A stretch of DNA of 64,000 nt from Sphaeramia orbicularis (GCF_902148855.1 NC_043969.1:17060442-17124441), one strand, 5' to 3'. Counted from the stretch's first letter, positions 12,027 to 30,152 are shown. Numbers and translations: made by a program. The notes: generated by a model not told the origin, from the sequence alone.

Positions 12027-12545
12027 TTAACCCTTTCATGCATGAATTATTAGAACCTTTGTCGAGATCTTTTCTTGAGTGTTTTTATTCCTCATTAGGC
12101 ATGAAAAACAATGCAATTGAGTTTTGTTTTGTTTTGTTTTTTTCATGGATAAAAAATGTCCACTCAGCTACTCCATGCATTTTATTCTTGAAGCACAGAA
12201 ACATGTATTTAAAACCCAACATCAGAAAGTGATATGAAAACAATGAAATAAAAACATTTTTAATGCTGCTAATCTGATGTTTTGTCAACATTTTAACATA
12301 CTCTAATACTAGTTATGACTCTCTTGATTGATTGATTGATTGATTGATTTGCTTGATTGATGTATTTATTTCGAATATGAATGTCAAAACAGAAGAAAAT
12401 AAACAAAACACTTACACAAAAGACATATAATGCATATTCGAAAAGGAGTGAGTAGAAGCATAACTTCTAAAATCCCACCCCTTCTCCTTAAATAATTAAT
12501 AACAGTAATAATCTACCTAGTCCATGGAGATAATATACAAAACAA

Positions 12546-12583
<38 letters not shown>

Positions 12584-12811
12584 TGCTAATTACAGTCTAA
12601 AAATTAACTATTGATTTACATTACTGCAGATCAGGTTTATCAAGAACAGGAAAGTTACAATAATGGTATGAACTACAGTGTATTGGACGGTGCATAAGTG
12701 TCCACTGTGTTGGCTGATTATGCAACTAAAACAACAAAACCTGTGAATATACAAGAGAACAGCTGTAGAATAACTGTCCACTGGAGTGAACACTATGCAT
12801 GAAAGGGTTAA
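12027..12811 (-). mobile_element. piggyBac-like MITE, family A, copy 2, with nested insertion
   Basis: The ends are TTAACCCTTTCATGCATGAA and ATGCATGAAAGGGTTAA. In family A orientation it lies on the minus strand. It is longer than its relatives (785 versus about 540 bp) because a retroelement tail sits in its middle (about 12321-12525) and a poly-T run (12549-12578) has expanded. Confidence 0.7.
12321..12525 (-). mobile_element. 3' tail of a LINE-type retroelement nested in family A copy 2
   Basis: Read on the minus strand, the segment runs through 'ctactcactccttttcgaata' and ends in 'ttcgaaataaatacatcaat' with a tail of ATCA repeats. I recognise this texture as the 3' end of a dispersed teleost retroelement but cannot name the family. 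Its edges are placed where homology to other family A copies stops and resumes, so they are approximate. Confidence 0.45.
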
Positions 12812-14029
12812 AATATCACACAAAGATACAAGCACAGACCACAGATTCAATATGTTTGGGGATAAATTAACACAAAATGGCATCTAGTTAATAAATTATC
12901 TTATTATCATATTATTGTCAATATATAGTAGAATAATCATAGTAGAAAATGCTTATCAGTTTCATGTTCTTAACAGTTTTCCTGGCTTAATGTCGCGCAA
13001 CTGTTGACACATTATGGTTGTTAAAAAATAAACAATGTTTCAGTTGTTATTTGATTGGATTTTTTGCACTGTCTTATGGAATGCAGACGATGTGAATTAA
13101 TAATGCGTCTGCGAACAATGAGGTAAAACTTCCGCACGCTGTCTATACTGTTGAAAACATTCATATTAAAAAATACTTGTGTCTGTGTCTGTTTGAAGAC
13201 GGGAGGGGGTGGAATGACAGCAATTCATGACATAAAGAAATCAGGAGACGTGTTGCGACAGAAAAGTAGAAAATATTTGTGTGTTTTAATGCAGACACAG
13301 CTAATAGTGACAGATATGAGGACATGCACTCAGGTAGTCCACACAGTTGATGCATATAGTGGACATAAAACATAAAACATAGGCCTGAAGGCGAACTGAG
13401 GCAGGGTCTTGTGTTTTATTCTACTGCATATGTGACTATGTTGGTTTAAAGGTCATAACCCACTTGTTTTGTTTGTATATTCATAGACATTCATACATGT
13501 TTGCACTCATAAAAGGGCAAATATGCACAACACAAGCAATTATTTTAACATTTCAAGTCAAAACAAATGACAGGTCAGTACAGTGGAGTACATGTATGTG
13601 CAGACTTTTACTATCATCAACAGAATTAAATACAATTCTTCACAGACAGTTTATTTTTTGCAGAGATGAGATTTTCTTTGTTTGTTTGTGTGTATTCATC
13701 TCTTTCGTGTATAATTATTTTCTCTATCTGAACTGTATAAATATTACATTACTTCCTTTTCTGTTTGATATGGCCCTCCTTCCTTAATCTCTTTGCTGCA
13801 CAAGTGAGCACTTGTTGGGAATGTTTCTAGTATTACATAAAGCACACATTGTTGTCTCAACACTTGTAATCCCTTTAGATCTTTTTGTCTCTTAATATTT
13901 GATTTTTTTTTTTTTTTTTTTTTGGATTTGTGTTGTTAAGAGTAATTTGCTAGTGTCCCCCATAAGACACTGGCATGAGAACACCTTTACAATTAATATT
14001 TGTAAAGCCTATATTTAATTCATTACCAT
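12812..14029. other. Intergenic, no gene seen
   Basis: AT-rich DNA with one poly-T run at 13902-13923. Open frames up to about 107 codons occur on both strands but have no splice partners and no recognisable domains. Confidence 0.4.
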
Positions 14030-14514
14030 TTAACCCATAAAGACCTAGTGCTACTTTTGGGACCGTTCCCACATTAATTTGTCTCTATTTCTACCTTTCT
14101 TAACTGATTTATCACCAATTTTTATTTTTTTTTTTTAAGAATACTATCCTCTGTATTTTGCATTTTTTTGGTGTAAATCATGTATTTTCCTATATTTAAT
14201 TCACAGATCATGTAGATGTTCATAAAAACTCAGCGTAAATTCAAAGTTAATTCAATCAAAACAGAAAAATCAGTAAAAAGTCACTTTTTCAGCCAAATAT
14301 ATCATTAGCTGAATATAAACCCAGTGTGTCCTTTCACTTTCATTGATGCCTCTGAACGTCCAAATGAGTCATATCTGATGACCATGAAAAGATGACAAAC
14401 TGTATTTTACACCAATTATTTGCATGAATTGATTAGTCGATCAACAGGTATTGAACATTTTATATTTGTGGATGGTTTGTGTTGCTGGTGGTTGTTTGGG
14501 TCTTTATGGGTTAA
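14030..14514 (-). mobile_element. piggyBac-like MITE, family B, copy 2
   Basis: The ends are TTAACCCATAAAGACC and GGTCTTTATGGGTTAA-type sequence around TTAA targets, 485 bp in all, inverted relative to copy 1. The shared internal segment 'gatgaccatgaaaagatgac' near 14378 is the reverse complement of the corresponding part of copy 1. Confidence 0.7.
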
Positions 14515-14527
14515 ATTAATGTACAAG

Positions 14528-14679
<152 letters not shown>

Positions 14680-14800
14680 TAAAGAGCCATGTACCTGTGC
14701 TACTTTTGAGCTTTGGTGAAGGAGGGATGTTTTGGACAAACACAAAGAGAAGTAACAATATTAAAATATTTTTAAAAAATCAAAGAAACTAAATAATTCC

Positions 14801-14806
14801 TTTATT
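14801..14806 (-). terminator. pglyrp5: pglyrp5 polyadenylation signal
   Basis: An AATAAA on the minus strand about 560 bases past the pglyrp5 stop. The intervening DNA has no exon signals and is a plausible 3' UTR. Confidence 0.4.
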
Positions 14807-15365
14807 GCACATAAAAAATATTACACATACATATGTTATTCAAGTGCATTTTACATAACAGCAGAGAATTTTCTATAATTCTGAACAGTTACAGTACGCT
14901 CCACCAAAAACATATCAACCAATCCATTCTTTAGGAAAATACTTTGCACTCCATATTAGTACATTAAGTCTTCTGAAAAATGGCATGGCAAATTGAAAAA
15001 ATGTAACACAAAGAATGAAGTGAGAACCTTGCATGCATTCAAGTTAAAGTGTAATCATGGTCAGTTGGAGAAGTAAGATCTACAAACCCCCTGAAAAGTT
15101 CACCACTCCATGCTATAATAGCACCCTCTGCTGTATGAGAAACACCTGACAGGATGTGAAACCTGCAGGACGTCCTATTGAGCAACACATTATGTCTGAA
15201 CTACTCAAAAGACTGTAAATGTAAACATGAATTGAAACCCCCCACCAAAAAAACAATGAATAATAAAAAGATATACAATGCTCCTGTTGTGATCTTTTTT
15301 TGTGTCATATTCAGATTGAGATCACATGAAGGTAACAGAATTTTCCAGCCATTCTGTAATGAGGT

Positions 15366-16355
15366 TTATGTGGCGTCCCTCAGTTGTGACAGTACAGCGT
15401 AAAGTTTTGCTCCTGGGCATTCTGTGTTTCCCAGATCTCTGTGCCCAAACAAGACAAACTCTGGATGTAAAAATCCATGGGAAACTCCAGACTGCAGCAG
15501 CCGTTTGACTGACTGTAAAGCCTCTCTGCTTGGTGTGTCATCTGAAACCAAAAATATTTGAATGGTTGTTACATTCACTACTCTGCAGCCATCAAATGAT
15601 ATATAGAATTGGTGTCTCAGACCTAAAATAATCCAGCAGATAATTAAAACTTTATACGTAACCTTCCCCTTTCTGCTACTGTTTCTTATGCTCTTACCTG
15701 AAGAGGTGTGCCCTTGGTGTTGTCAGTCAAACGTAATTAAATGTACTTACTGTTGAAATTACCCAGGAAAGCAATCCCTAGTGAGTCATGATTGTTGCCT
15801 TTGGCATGTGCCCCCACCACACCCCAGCCACGGCCCTCATACAGGGTGCCATCGCCTCCAACAAGAAAACTAGAATGTATAGAAAGTAGGCAATTACTGA
15901 GTATCCTATAGGTGTTAAAAACCAGGATTAGAAGCAATGCGCAGTTTTTGTTACAGTTTACATTACATACAGCTGATATGTGCCTGGGTTGGAGAAAATG
16001 TAATCTTCTATAATATTTAACACAGGATAAAAACAGAGGTACTCACTTGTATCCAATGTCATCAAAACCTCTTTCCTGCATGTGTGTTTTCTGAATGCTT
16101 TTAACTTGGCGCATACAGTCGCTTTGGCTTTTGCAGCTTTCAATGGCAGTGTGGTGTATGACCGCTCTCTGAGCAGCAGCTTTCAAAGTCTCTTTGTTTC
16201 GAGGGGCAGCTGCTCCCCACTGCAGCCGGGAAACAATGGTCACTGAAACGGTTTAAAGAGAATCAAAACAATATTTGAATGTAAAAGAATAAAATTGAAG
16301 CTACATTAATATCCATAGCACAAGGAGAAGTGTGTTTCTTACCTGCTTCCTCCAT
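15366..16355 (-). CDS. pglyrp5: Short peptidoglycan recognition protein, probable amidase
   Basis: The coding exons are 15366-15541, 15751-15869, 16047-16242 and 16343-16355 on the minus strand, 167 residues. One PGRP/amidase-2 domain fills almost the whole protein. The expected zinc ligands are present: His34 in VIHHTA, and His143 and Cys151 in GHRDLGNTECPG. Tyr69 in DIGYNF is the catalytic tyrosine. An N-acetylmuramoyl-L-alanine amidase that cleaves bacterial peptidoglycan is therefore expected. Cys41 and Cys47 are the usual disulphide pair. The protein starts MEEAVTIVSRLQWG with no signal peptide, unlike mammalian PGLYRP1 but like the short teleost PGRP5 proteins. The first exon carries only 13 coding bases, so an alternative upstream exon with a signal peptide cannot be excluded. 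Symbol choice (5 versus another short paralogue) is my inference. Confidence 0.88.
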
Positions 16356-16951
16356 AAGTTCATACACAGCTGCAAACTGACCAGGGGCAGACGATGCACC
16401 TCTTTATTAGAGTCTATTGATGTAGGAGGTGTGGTCATGGGAAATACACCACGTGCCTCTACTCTATTGTTGCATGTGAGTACATGCCATTTCAGTCAGC
16501 ACACAAGTTAATCTTCAGCTGGTCATACTGGCTGAGAGAGTCTATAGTTGTGCAACAGGCTGTTTGGAATATACATGTTTGAAAAAAAGGAAGTCAAAGT
16601 GACATTTAACATTCCACACAGAGACTGATCTGACACAGCAGATAGCTTCAAACTGATATGAGTGGTCATGGGAATTTTCAGAGGAAACCACTATTTGTGT
16701 GGCCATATCAGTGACGTAGAATGGAACGAAACTCGTAGTAGCATCACACAGCTAGGAGTAATTACTTTGAAACCTGAGGAGGGCAGTAAAGATTGATGCT
16801 GAAACATATGGTTGTGTATGCTCATGTGAATTATTGTAACTGGTTCTATACCATAAATCAGTTGAAGTAAACACCCACAGAGTTTTGAAACAATTCTTTT
16901 AATCTAATAACATACAAGAAAATGGCAAAAGTTAAAAAAATATGAATACAT
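16356..16951. other. pglyrp5 upstream region and polr2i 3' flank
   Basis: No exon or repeat is recognised. It should contain the pglyrp5 promoter, but no TATA box or NF-kappaB site clear enough to list was found. Confidence 0.4.
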
Positions 16952-16957
16952 TTTATT
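16952..16957 (-). terminator. polr2i: polr2i polyadenylation signal
   Basis: An AATAAA on the minus strand about 120 bases beyond the polr2i stop codon. Confidence 0.5.
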
Positions 16958-17073
16958 CACAAGCTGGTGTCTCGCACAACTTACAAATCAAAAGTTTTGA
17001 AGAGACAGTTCTGTTTGAGCTGCAGCTAAATATAGTTTTTTTTGTCAAGAGGAAATGTTTCACACCAGTAGAG

Positions 17074-19367
<2,294 letters not shown>

Positions 19368-19563
19368 TGAAAATACGGTGGGTTTACGTTAAGATAAACA
19401 AATTATATAAATGTGACGCTCTATAAGCCTCAAGCGCCGCGATCTCCTCTACCGGTTTGAATACAGACAACAGCGCATGCGTGAATTCTATACATGATCA
19501 TTTTTAGTGACAGTGCCACCTGACGGCCGGAGGACAAAACAGACTCTAAAGGCTGTAGCTAAC

Positions 19564-19631
19564 TTTTTTCTTTTCTTTTCTTTTCTTTTCTTTTCTTTTC
19601 TTTTCTTTTCTTTTCTTTTCTTTTCTTTTCA
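19564..19631. repeat. (TTTTC)n microsatellite
   Basis: About 13 perfect pentamer units. Confidence 0.95.
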
Positions 19632-20249
19632 TTGAATTTATAAATTATTGGCATATGACAAATGCTGATGCAAATTTCTAAATGGGATGATTATAGTCAT
19701 GAATCTGCCTTGACACAGGAGGACAGGGGTTGTTTTTAGAAATAGCTTTTACAATTTCTAGTTTAGTTTATCTGCTCTGTTCTATATTGTCTAAGAATAT
19801 TGTTATTGCACTGCTGTCACCAGAGCTGCCACAACACACTAGGAAAACTAGGCAATTGCCTAGAGCCCCAAGCTTGAGAGGGGCCCCCCGGAATATGATG
19901 GAATACCCAGTATCTGTCCAATTGAAATTATGAGAAAGGGAAATGCAGTTGTGTAAAAAATACACATGGTAACCGAGGAACAAAGTTAGAACATCCCTAG
20001 GTGTGTGTAACAAAAACAGAAAATCCAGTCGAACAAAATCAGACAGTCAGTGACTGTCAGTGCAATAACCCATTTATACACGTATTTCCCAGTTTGAGAT
20101 TAATAAAGTAAAGGGACACAAACTATACAAAAATCAGAATCATTCAAGAAAAAGTCTTGACATTTTCAGACAACATTTTCAATTTCCTTATGAGAATAGT
20201 CTTAATATTAAAACTCAAAGTATAACAAAAAAAAATGAATAGTGAAACT

Positions 20250-20397
20250 CCTTCCTTTCCTTCCTTCCTTCCTTCCTTCCTTCCTTCCTTCCTTCCTTCC
20301 TTCCTTCCTCTCCTCCATCTTTCTTGGAAGGAAGGAAGGAAGGATCCTTCTTCAAAAGAAAGAAAGAAAGAAACAAAGAAACAAACAAACAAACAAA
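20250..20397. repeat. (TTCC)n tract with inverted (GGAA)n and GAAA/CAAA arms
   Basis: A TTCC array (20250-20309) is followed within 20 bases by its reverse complement GGAAGGAAGGAAGGAAGG (20326-20343), then by GAAA and CAAA repeats. The first two parts could pair into a hairpin. Confidence 0.9.
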
Positions 20398-20795
20398 TAT
20401 AAATAAAATTGGATTGATTGATTTATTTGATTGATCTGTATTGCTGACTTAACTGTACCAGCTTCTCATGTATTATACAAATGATTTAGGACATAGTATA
20501 TGGTGTGTCACTAGAAAAACACAGAGAAAGAAATCCTAATGTTTGGAGAGATGGATATCTGAATTTGAGTTCAGCTCATGAAAAATGGGAGTAAAAACAA
20601 AAGTGATGCATTTATAGTTCTGTTCAGTGTAATAGCTGAGGTTATTCTGCACATTCTGATATCCAACACATGGGTCATCAGATTATATGAAGTACCTAAA
20701 AAGGTGATAATAAGCAGGTACTGCAAAAACTACTTACAGACTCCTATACTAAACAGTCATAAAAAACTACAACAACAATTAAAGTGCAATTAAGT

Positions 20796-20801
20796 TTTAT
20801 T
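20796..20801 (-). terminator. cfap45: cfap45 polyadenylation signal
   Basis: An AATAAA on the minus strand about 100 bases past the cfap45 stop codon. Confidence 0.5.
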
Positions 20802-20896
20802 GGTACATTCATATTCAAGTTATATTTAAATGCTGAAGTGTAAGAATTGTTTTCATTGTTTTGCCAGAGCTGCTGTAAGTGTTGGTATGAATCAGA

Positions 20897-24560
<3,664 letters not shown>

Positions 24561-24712
24561 ATTCTTCGGATATCAGTGTCAAGGGCAGTACTGTATTGTT
24601 TATTTCAGTAAGTATAACCTTTTCAAACCGTTAAACAGCTGTATAAACTCTAAAGTGGTGAATGTAGCTAGTTTCTCTTCTTTGCTAAAGTCTTGATAAA
24701 GGTTTGTTGTAT

Positions 24713-24726
24713 GTTGCCATGGCGAC
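24713..24726. promoter_or_regulatory. cfap45: X-box (RFX site) upstream of cfap45
   Basis: GTTGCCATGGCGAC matches the RFX-family X-box (GTTGCC, two-base spacer, GGCAAC) with one mismatch and is almost palindromic. It lies about 150 bases upstream of the cfap45 ATG. RFX2/RFX3 drive motile-cilium genes through such sites, which fits the gene's role. Confidence 0.7.
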
Positions 24727-24906
24727 CTGTAGAGAGCCTGAACAGGAGGGGCCGTAAACGTTGTTCCGGTGTCAAAAAAAAAAAAAAAAAAGTAAATAAA
24801 ACTTTGGAAATGGAAAATAAATATGATTTTTTTTTTCTTTCTTGCTTATTTATTTGCTTGTTGAAACTCTTCTATTTTACATCATTTATCAAGCTTCTTT
24901 TTTAAT

Positions 24907-25218
24907 ATTACTGCGGCTTTTTTTTCCAACTTTATTAATCAAAATCTGGTCATACATTCAAACGAATTCCATAGAAAAAGGACTTTTTTTTTTTTTTTTC
25001 AGACTGAGCAATAACATCAAACTTATCTGAACAGTATTTGTAAAGAACATCATAAAAATAAAATAAAATAAAATAAAATAAATATCAAAATAAAGTCAGA
25101 GGTCTAATCAGGAATCAATACATTTAAATTTTCACAAACAATCAAGGCTTGTTTGGTTTTTACATGTTTCAGTGTTTTTTTTTTTTAAGTTTATTATTTC
25201 ATTTATGTAAATTAAGAA

Positions 25219-25261
<43 letters not shown>

Positions 25262-25528
25262 GGGGGGGGGGTCATGAATCTACATCTGTGTATAAATTGT
25301 TTAGCTATAATAATTAAAGTGTTATACATAATTTCTCGCTTTTTGTTTTTCTTTATAACTCCGAATTTAATGTCTTTATACTCCAGTTTGGGCGATTGAG
25401 TGTCCTTCTCAGATGTCCAGTCTTGAAATGTTGTCCAAAATTTCCTGGTGTATGGGCAGTCAAAAAATAAACGTTCTAAAGATTCAATTTCAAATTCACA
25501 AAAAAAAAAAAAAAAATTACTGCAGCTT
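24907..25528 (-). mobile_element. 5'-truncated L1-like LINE with 13-bp target duplication
   Basis: On the minus strand, starting near 25510, the translation CEFEIESLERLFFDCPYTRKFW and then KFGVIKKNKK and IIIAKQFIHRCRF is the C-terminal end of an L1-clade ORF2 protein. A 3' UTR follows to a short T run (A on the minus strand) at about 24920. The flanks carry ATTACTGCGGCTT (24907-24919) and ATTACTGCAGCTT (25516-25528), a 13-bp duplication with one mismatch and the signature of target-primed insertion. A TG microsatellite with a G run (25222-25271) has grown inside. Only the last part of ORF2 remains, so it cannot be autonomous. Confidence 0.85.
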
Positions 25529-25771
25529 GTGTGTGACTTACTGACTTCCGGGTTCAGTAAATGGGCGTGGTCAGTGCGTATGATGCGGATGTAGTTACAC
25601 AATCCACAATCTTCAGCACCACCATGCAAACTAAAGCAAAGTTTTTTCTGCTGACGTCTGACCCGCCAACAGCTGTTAGGTGGATGTCCTCCAAAGAAAA
25701 GGGTTCGACATAGAGGTAGCTATTTTTAGGTACTCAATATTGTTTTGTAATACATAAACCCTCGTGTTATG
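25529..25771 (+). promoter_or_regulatory. slc37a4: Probable slc37a4 promoter and non-coding first exon
   Basis: CpG-containing sequence with an ETS-like ACTTCCGGGTTC (about 25545) leads into a segment ending TTATG at 25771 just before a perfect GTAAGT donor. The first coding exon of slc37a4 has a 3' splice site at 26350-26351, so an upstream non-coding exon is required. This is the best candidate. The exact start is not visible. Confidence 0.45.
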
Positions 25772-26367
25772 GTAAGTCTCTAAACATTCTAAATGATTTT
25801 TGCTTTGGCTTATACTGAGTTCAGTTGTCACGTCTTAAGTCAGGTTTTGTGCTGAATTTTGGACTAGTTTTGCTTGTAGTTTGTTTTACTGCTCTTTCAT
25901 ACCCCCCATCATCTGAAAAGGAGCCTCCCACTGGTCCAGAGTAACTATTGGTCTCCCCAGTGAATGATTAACCCAATCAATTTGAAGAATTTACATACCA
26001 TCAGCAGTACAGGAAAATGAAATCTTAGTTCATTGTTCAAGCAGTATGATCTTTGTTAAAAGTGACCAAATAAATCCAATAATCATGCAGTGTTTAGGAA
26101 ACAGTAAACTGCTTTCCTTTCCTCTCTAGTCTGTAGCCACATGGTAATAAACCAAATTAAATCAGCAACAGAGCAGAAAAGTTGACCATTAACTTCTTCT
26201 ACTGATTGCAAACCCCTCTCTGTGTGTAACCACCAGAGGATCCTGAAGCAAAGTTCACTGTCACAGGCACCAGAGGTCTGTCACTTGACAGGAGCTCACT
26301 CCTCACTCTTGGTTCATCTTGTTCTTAGATTCTGTCATTTTTTTTTAATAGGACTAAGTCTGCAGCT

Positions 26368-29300
26368 ATGGCCTCAGCAGACTATGGATACTACCGTGGC
26401 ACTATATTTCTGGCCATGTTTTTGGGCTACACGCTGTACTACTTTAACAGGAAGACATTCTCCTTTGTGATGCCTTCTGTAATGCAAGAAATTAAGCTGG
26501 ATAAGGATGATTTGGGTATGAAACACTTTTAATTGACATTATAAGTTATCCATTTTTACAGGATCTTTAGGCTCCAAGCCAAGATGATTCATTTTTAAGT
26601 ATAATGTATCTGTTGTTTCCAAGTTATGTATGCACACTTTATTACACGCATCTATCCATGAATTTGTTCTTTCTCACAAAACCAATCATTGTACATTAGC
26701 TGTGTATCTTAAAGACTGATGAATGTTGCTGATAGTTAGAACCAAAACCATGAAATATTGCTTTAACGGTAATGTTACTAAACAAAGAATATATTGTAGT
26801 GCTTTGGGGTCAGTTAAATGTGACAAACAAGACTATCATTGAACAGTGTAGAGCTGCACATTAATTTAAAAAAAAGACTGCATTTGGGTTCATTGGGTCT
26901 GTGTGGACCCTTTTCTTCCTCCTCTACGTTTGTTCAGGCATGATCACCAGCAGTCAGTCTCTGGCGTACGCTATCAGTAAGTTTATCAGCGGTGTGCTCT
27001 CGGACCAGGTCAGCGCCCGTTGGCTCTTCTCCATTGGCCTGTTCTCGGTGGGAGGCATCAATGTGGTCTTCTCCTGGTCCTCCACTGTAGCTGTTTTCTC
27101 TTCCCTGTGGTTTCTCAACGGCCTTGGCCAGGGTTTAGGATGGCCTCCCTGTGGCAGGGTTCTGCGCAAGGTACCTAAGCCAAAAACCCAAAAACAGAAA
27201 CTGTCCTCTGAGAATACCACATTATTTACAATATAATACAACAATATGGTTCTAAGACACACACACACACACACACACCATAAACAACTGGTCAACAGGC
27301 AGAATGCTACTAAAAATAAGTTTTTAGCCCTCATCACTCATGTGATTGTTTTTTCAAGGTTTGTTATTTTTAAAATGTGCTTCTGTGATGGAAAACTATC
27401 AATATTCCTGCTGCTTACTTAAACTGAGCGGTGAATTCTATAGATAAAGAACAATTAGTGATTTTAATACAGGCACAGTTTTTGTTAATGTCCGAATGGT
27501 TGGACTGTTTACATTGCATGTAAGTCTAAGGAGTGAAGCAGTGCTGCAATCTGCACACAGTCTGTGCCGAAATTTCCTTATTCAACCTCCCTTATTTTTA
27601 GTTTGTCACTATTCCCATCATGCAATATGTCAACTGTCACATAATTGTCATTCAATTAATACCTGCCGTCAATTCATAATGATGCAGTGGTTCAGGTATG
27701 TATTAAAAAGGCAAAGTGGGAAACTTAATGACACTTCCTGTCAGCTCTGTCACATTTTCATATCATTATTTCTTCTTCTCTGCTCCCAGTGGTTTGAGCC
27801 CTCTCAGTTCGGAACATGGTGGGCAATTCTCTCCTGCAGCATGAATTTGGCTGGCAGCCTGGGCCCCATTATTGCCTCTGTTCTGGCCCAGAGTTGCAGT
27901 TGGAGGACGATACTGTCAGTGTCTGGAATGATTTGCGTGGTGTTCTCCTTTGGATGCCTGCTGGTCATCAAGAATGAGCCTAAGGATGTAGGACTTCCCA
28001 ATATAGAGCCAGCAACTAAGAAGAGCAAAGGAGGTGAGTTTACAGAGTGATGGCATTTCAGTTTAGTGACTGAATAAAGCACAGTAAAGTTGTTTTAACA
28101 CAGGCAATACTTTAGGTAACACATAACTGTGCATTGCACATGCAGATGTGTGTGTTTTTGTGTAACATGTGCCTCCTGTGTCTAAAGGTCAGAGATTCTC
28201 TGGACTCTGTACCCAGTGTGCCCCTCACATGCCACTTATGTGAGCCTGTATTTAGGTCAGGCCTAAGCTAAGTGATAAACTTGTGGTGAAAGGTGTACCA
28301 CTGTTACACATTTTTGTGGTTGTCTCTTGCACATACAAAAATATGTAGGTAGTGTGTGAGTGAGTCACATATTGTGTTCTCTGCCTACTCAGGTTCTTCC
28401 AGTGATGAAAGCACCCTCTCAGAGTTCCTGCTGTCACCCTACCTGTGGCTGCTATCTGTGTCCTACCTGGTGGTGTTTGGGGTGAAGACAGCATGCAGCG
28501 ACTGGGGCCAGTTGTTTCTCATTCAGGACAAGGGCCAGTCAACACTCATGGGTATGGAAGAGCAGAGGACACCTTAGATTTCTGCTAAGTAATGTGTCCA
28601 TCTTAATTAGTTTACTGCTTCTTGTAGTTCACTGTATTCTTTTTCGTAGGTAGTTCATACATTAGTGCCCTGGAGGTTGGAGGCCTACTGGGCAGTTTAG
28701 CAGCAGGTTACATCTCTGACAAGGCTGTGGCTAAAGTGAGTATACGTAAAGTTCATGATGGACACTTTTAAATACTTTAGCAGAGAGTTTTACTCTATTT
28801 AGCATTTCCTTCTGTTCAAATGCTCTTATTTCTTAACCTATTTTTCTGCATAATCTTCATTAATGCCGGTGCTGCTCATGCAAGTAAACTACCCCTATAT
28901 TTACCCTTATTCCAAAAGACTTTTACTAGACTCTTTTAGATGTAGAAGTATGAAGAAATCTATCAAATACATGATTTACTCTTCTTCATTCATAGCATAC
29001 AAAATTGTCCATAAGGCCAACAATGTTTTAGTAATTTTACTTACTTACAGTATGAACAAAGGAATTTACACATGTAATTAAGATGTTTTTAAACCTTTTA
29101 ATGTCAATGTAAACTTTAACATCTGTGAATGTTTTTAGTGTGCTTTTTTCTTTGTTTTTCAGTTTTCCTCTTTTAGTCTTCACATGGCAGGTCTTCCCAC
29201 TCAAATTCATGTAATAATAATGATTAGCACAGAGGGGAACTGTTCCACTCAGTAGTATATTGAATTACAGATATCAAGTCTCACATTTCCTGAGATTGTA

Positions 29301-30152
29301 ATTACTCTAATGGCAGAGGAACTCTAATAAACCTACACTGAACAAACAACTTGTCAGTCAGTATCCACTATTTAGCTCTACAGTTTTAATATATTTTATA
29401 TAAAAAAGAATCAATTGAAAAATGGTAAAATTATCTATTTTTTGCAGCCATTATTGCCAACAAAATCTCTGTATACCTTTCCTTTTTGTACAGCAAGGCA
29501 GGAGAATGTATGGGAATCCCCGTCATTTCATCCTACTCATGATGATGGCTGGAATGTTTGTGTCCATGTACCTATTCAGAGTCACCATCACTCCTGACAG
29601 CTCAAAGGTACCTGCTTCAGACATCACACTGGATGCAAACACAGAGTATAACATATTCACATATATTGACGTCATCCTACATATCCCTGTAAGCTTCCTT
29701 TATGTGCATATTCAGGTATGGATACTCACCTTGGGTGCTGTTTTTGGCTTTTCCTCTTATGGACCAATTGCATTATTCGGGGTTATAGCTAATGAGAGTG
29801 CTCCATCCAACTTCTGTGGCACATCGCACGCTATTGTTTCTTTAATGGCCAACAGTAAGTGAATTCAGTTTGTTCAGAATTCTCACGTACGGAGTCTGGG
29901 ACAGCTAACCTGACTAACCAGCTTTTATTTACTGTACAATACCAGTGACGTATATAATAAATAAACATATATTTTATCTCCTCAGTTGGTGGCTTCCTGT
30001 CTGGGCTACCATTCAGCACCATTGCCAAGCACCACGGCTGGGAAATGGCCTTCTGGGTAGCAGAGATAACCTGTGGTGTCTGCACTATAGGATTCTTCCT
30101 CCTCCGCAACATCAGAACCAAAATGGGTCACTTGCCCAAGAAGACAGATTAA
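26368..30152 (+). CDS. slc37a4: Glucose-6-phosphate translocase (SLC37A4)
   Basis: Coding exons are 26368-26515, 26938-27170, 27790-28033, 28393-28551, 28650-28735, 29494-29607, 29716-29854 and 29986-30152, giving 429 residues, exactly the human length. The protein is an endoplasmic-reticulum antiporter of the major facilitator superfamily. It imports glucose-6-phosphate for hydrolysis by glucose-6-phosphatase, the last step of gluconeogenesis and glycogenolysis. Family signatures are [83 protein letters not shown] and the C-terminal [10 protein letters not shown]. About ten to twelve hydrophobic membrane segments are evident. It lies tail-to-tail with trappc4. Teleosts often have a and b copies; I cannot tell which this is. 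Confidence 0.95.

Larger units (their letters stand above)
19368..20795. other. Intergenic between polr2i and cfap45
   Basis: The first 150 bases are CpG-containing and include the likely polr2i promoter. Beyond lie a TTTTC microsatellite and a TTCC/GGAA tract. At about 19850-19885 a short palindromic GC-rich motif (gcaattgcctagagcccc, aggggccccccgg) looks like a dispersed repeat that I cannot name. Confidence 0.4.

Noticed and set aside
27171-27789. An additional slc37a4 exon in the open frame at 27496-28050
   Set aside because: The frame simply runs in from intron sequence. The real exon starts after the CCCAG acceptor at 27789, and the human-length protein needs nothing more.
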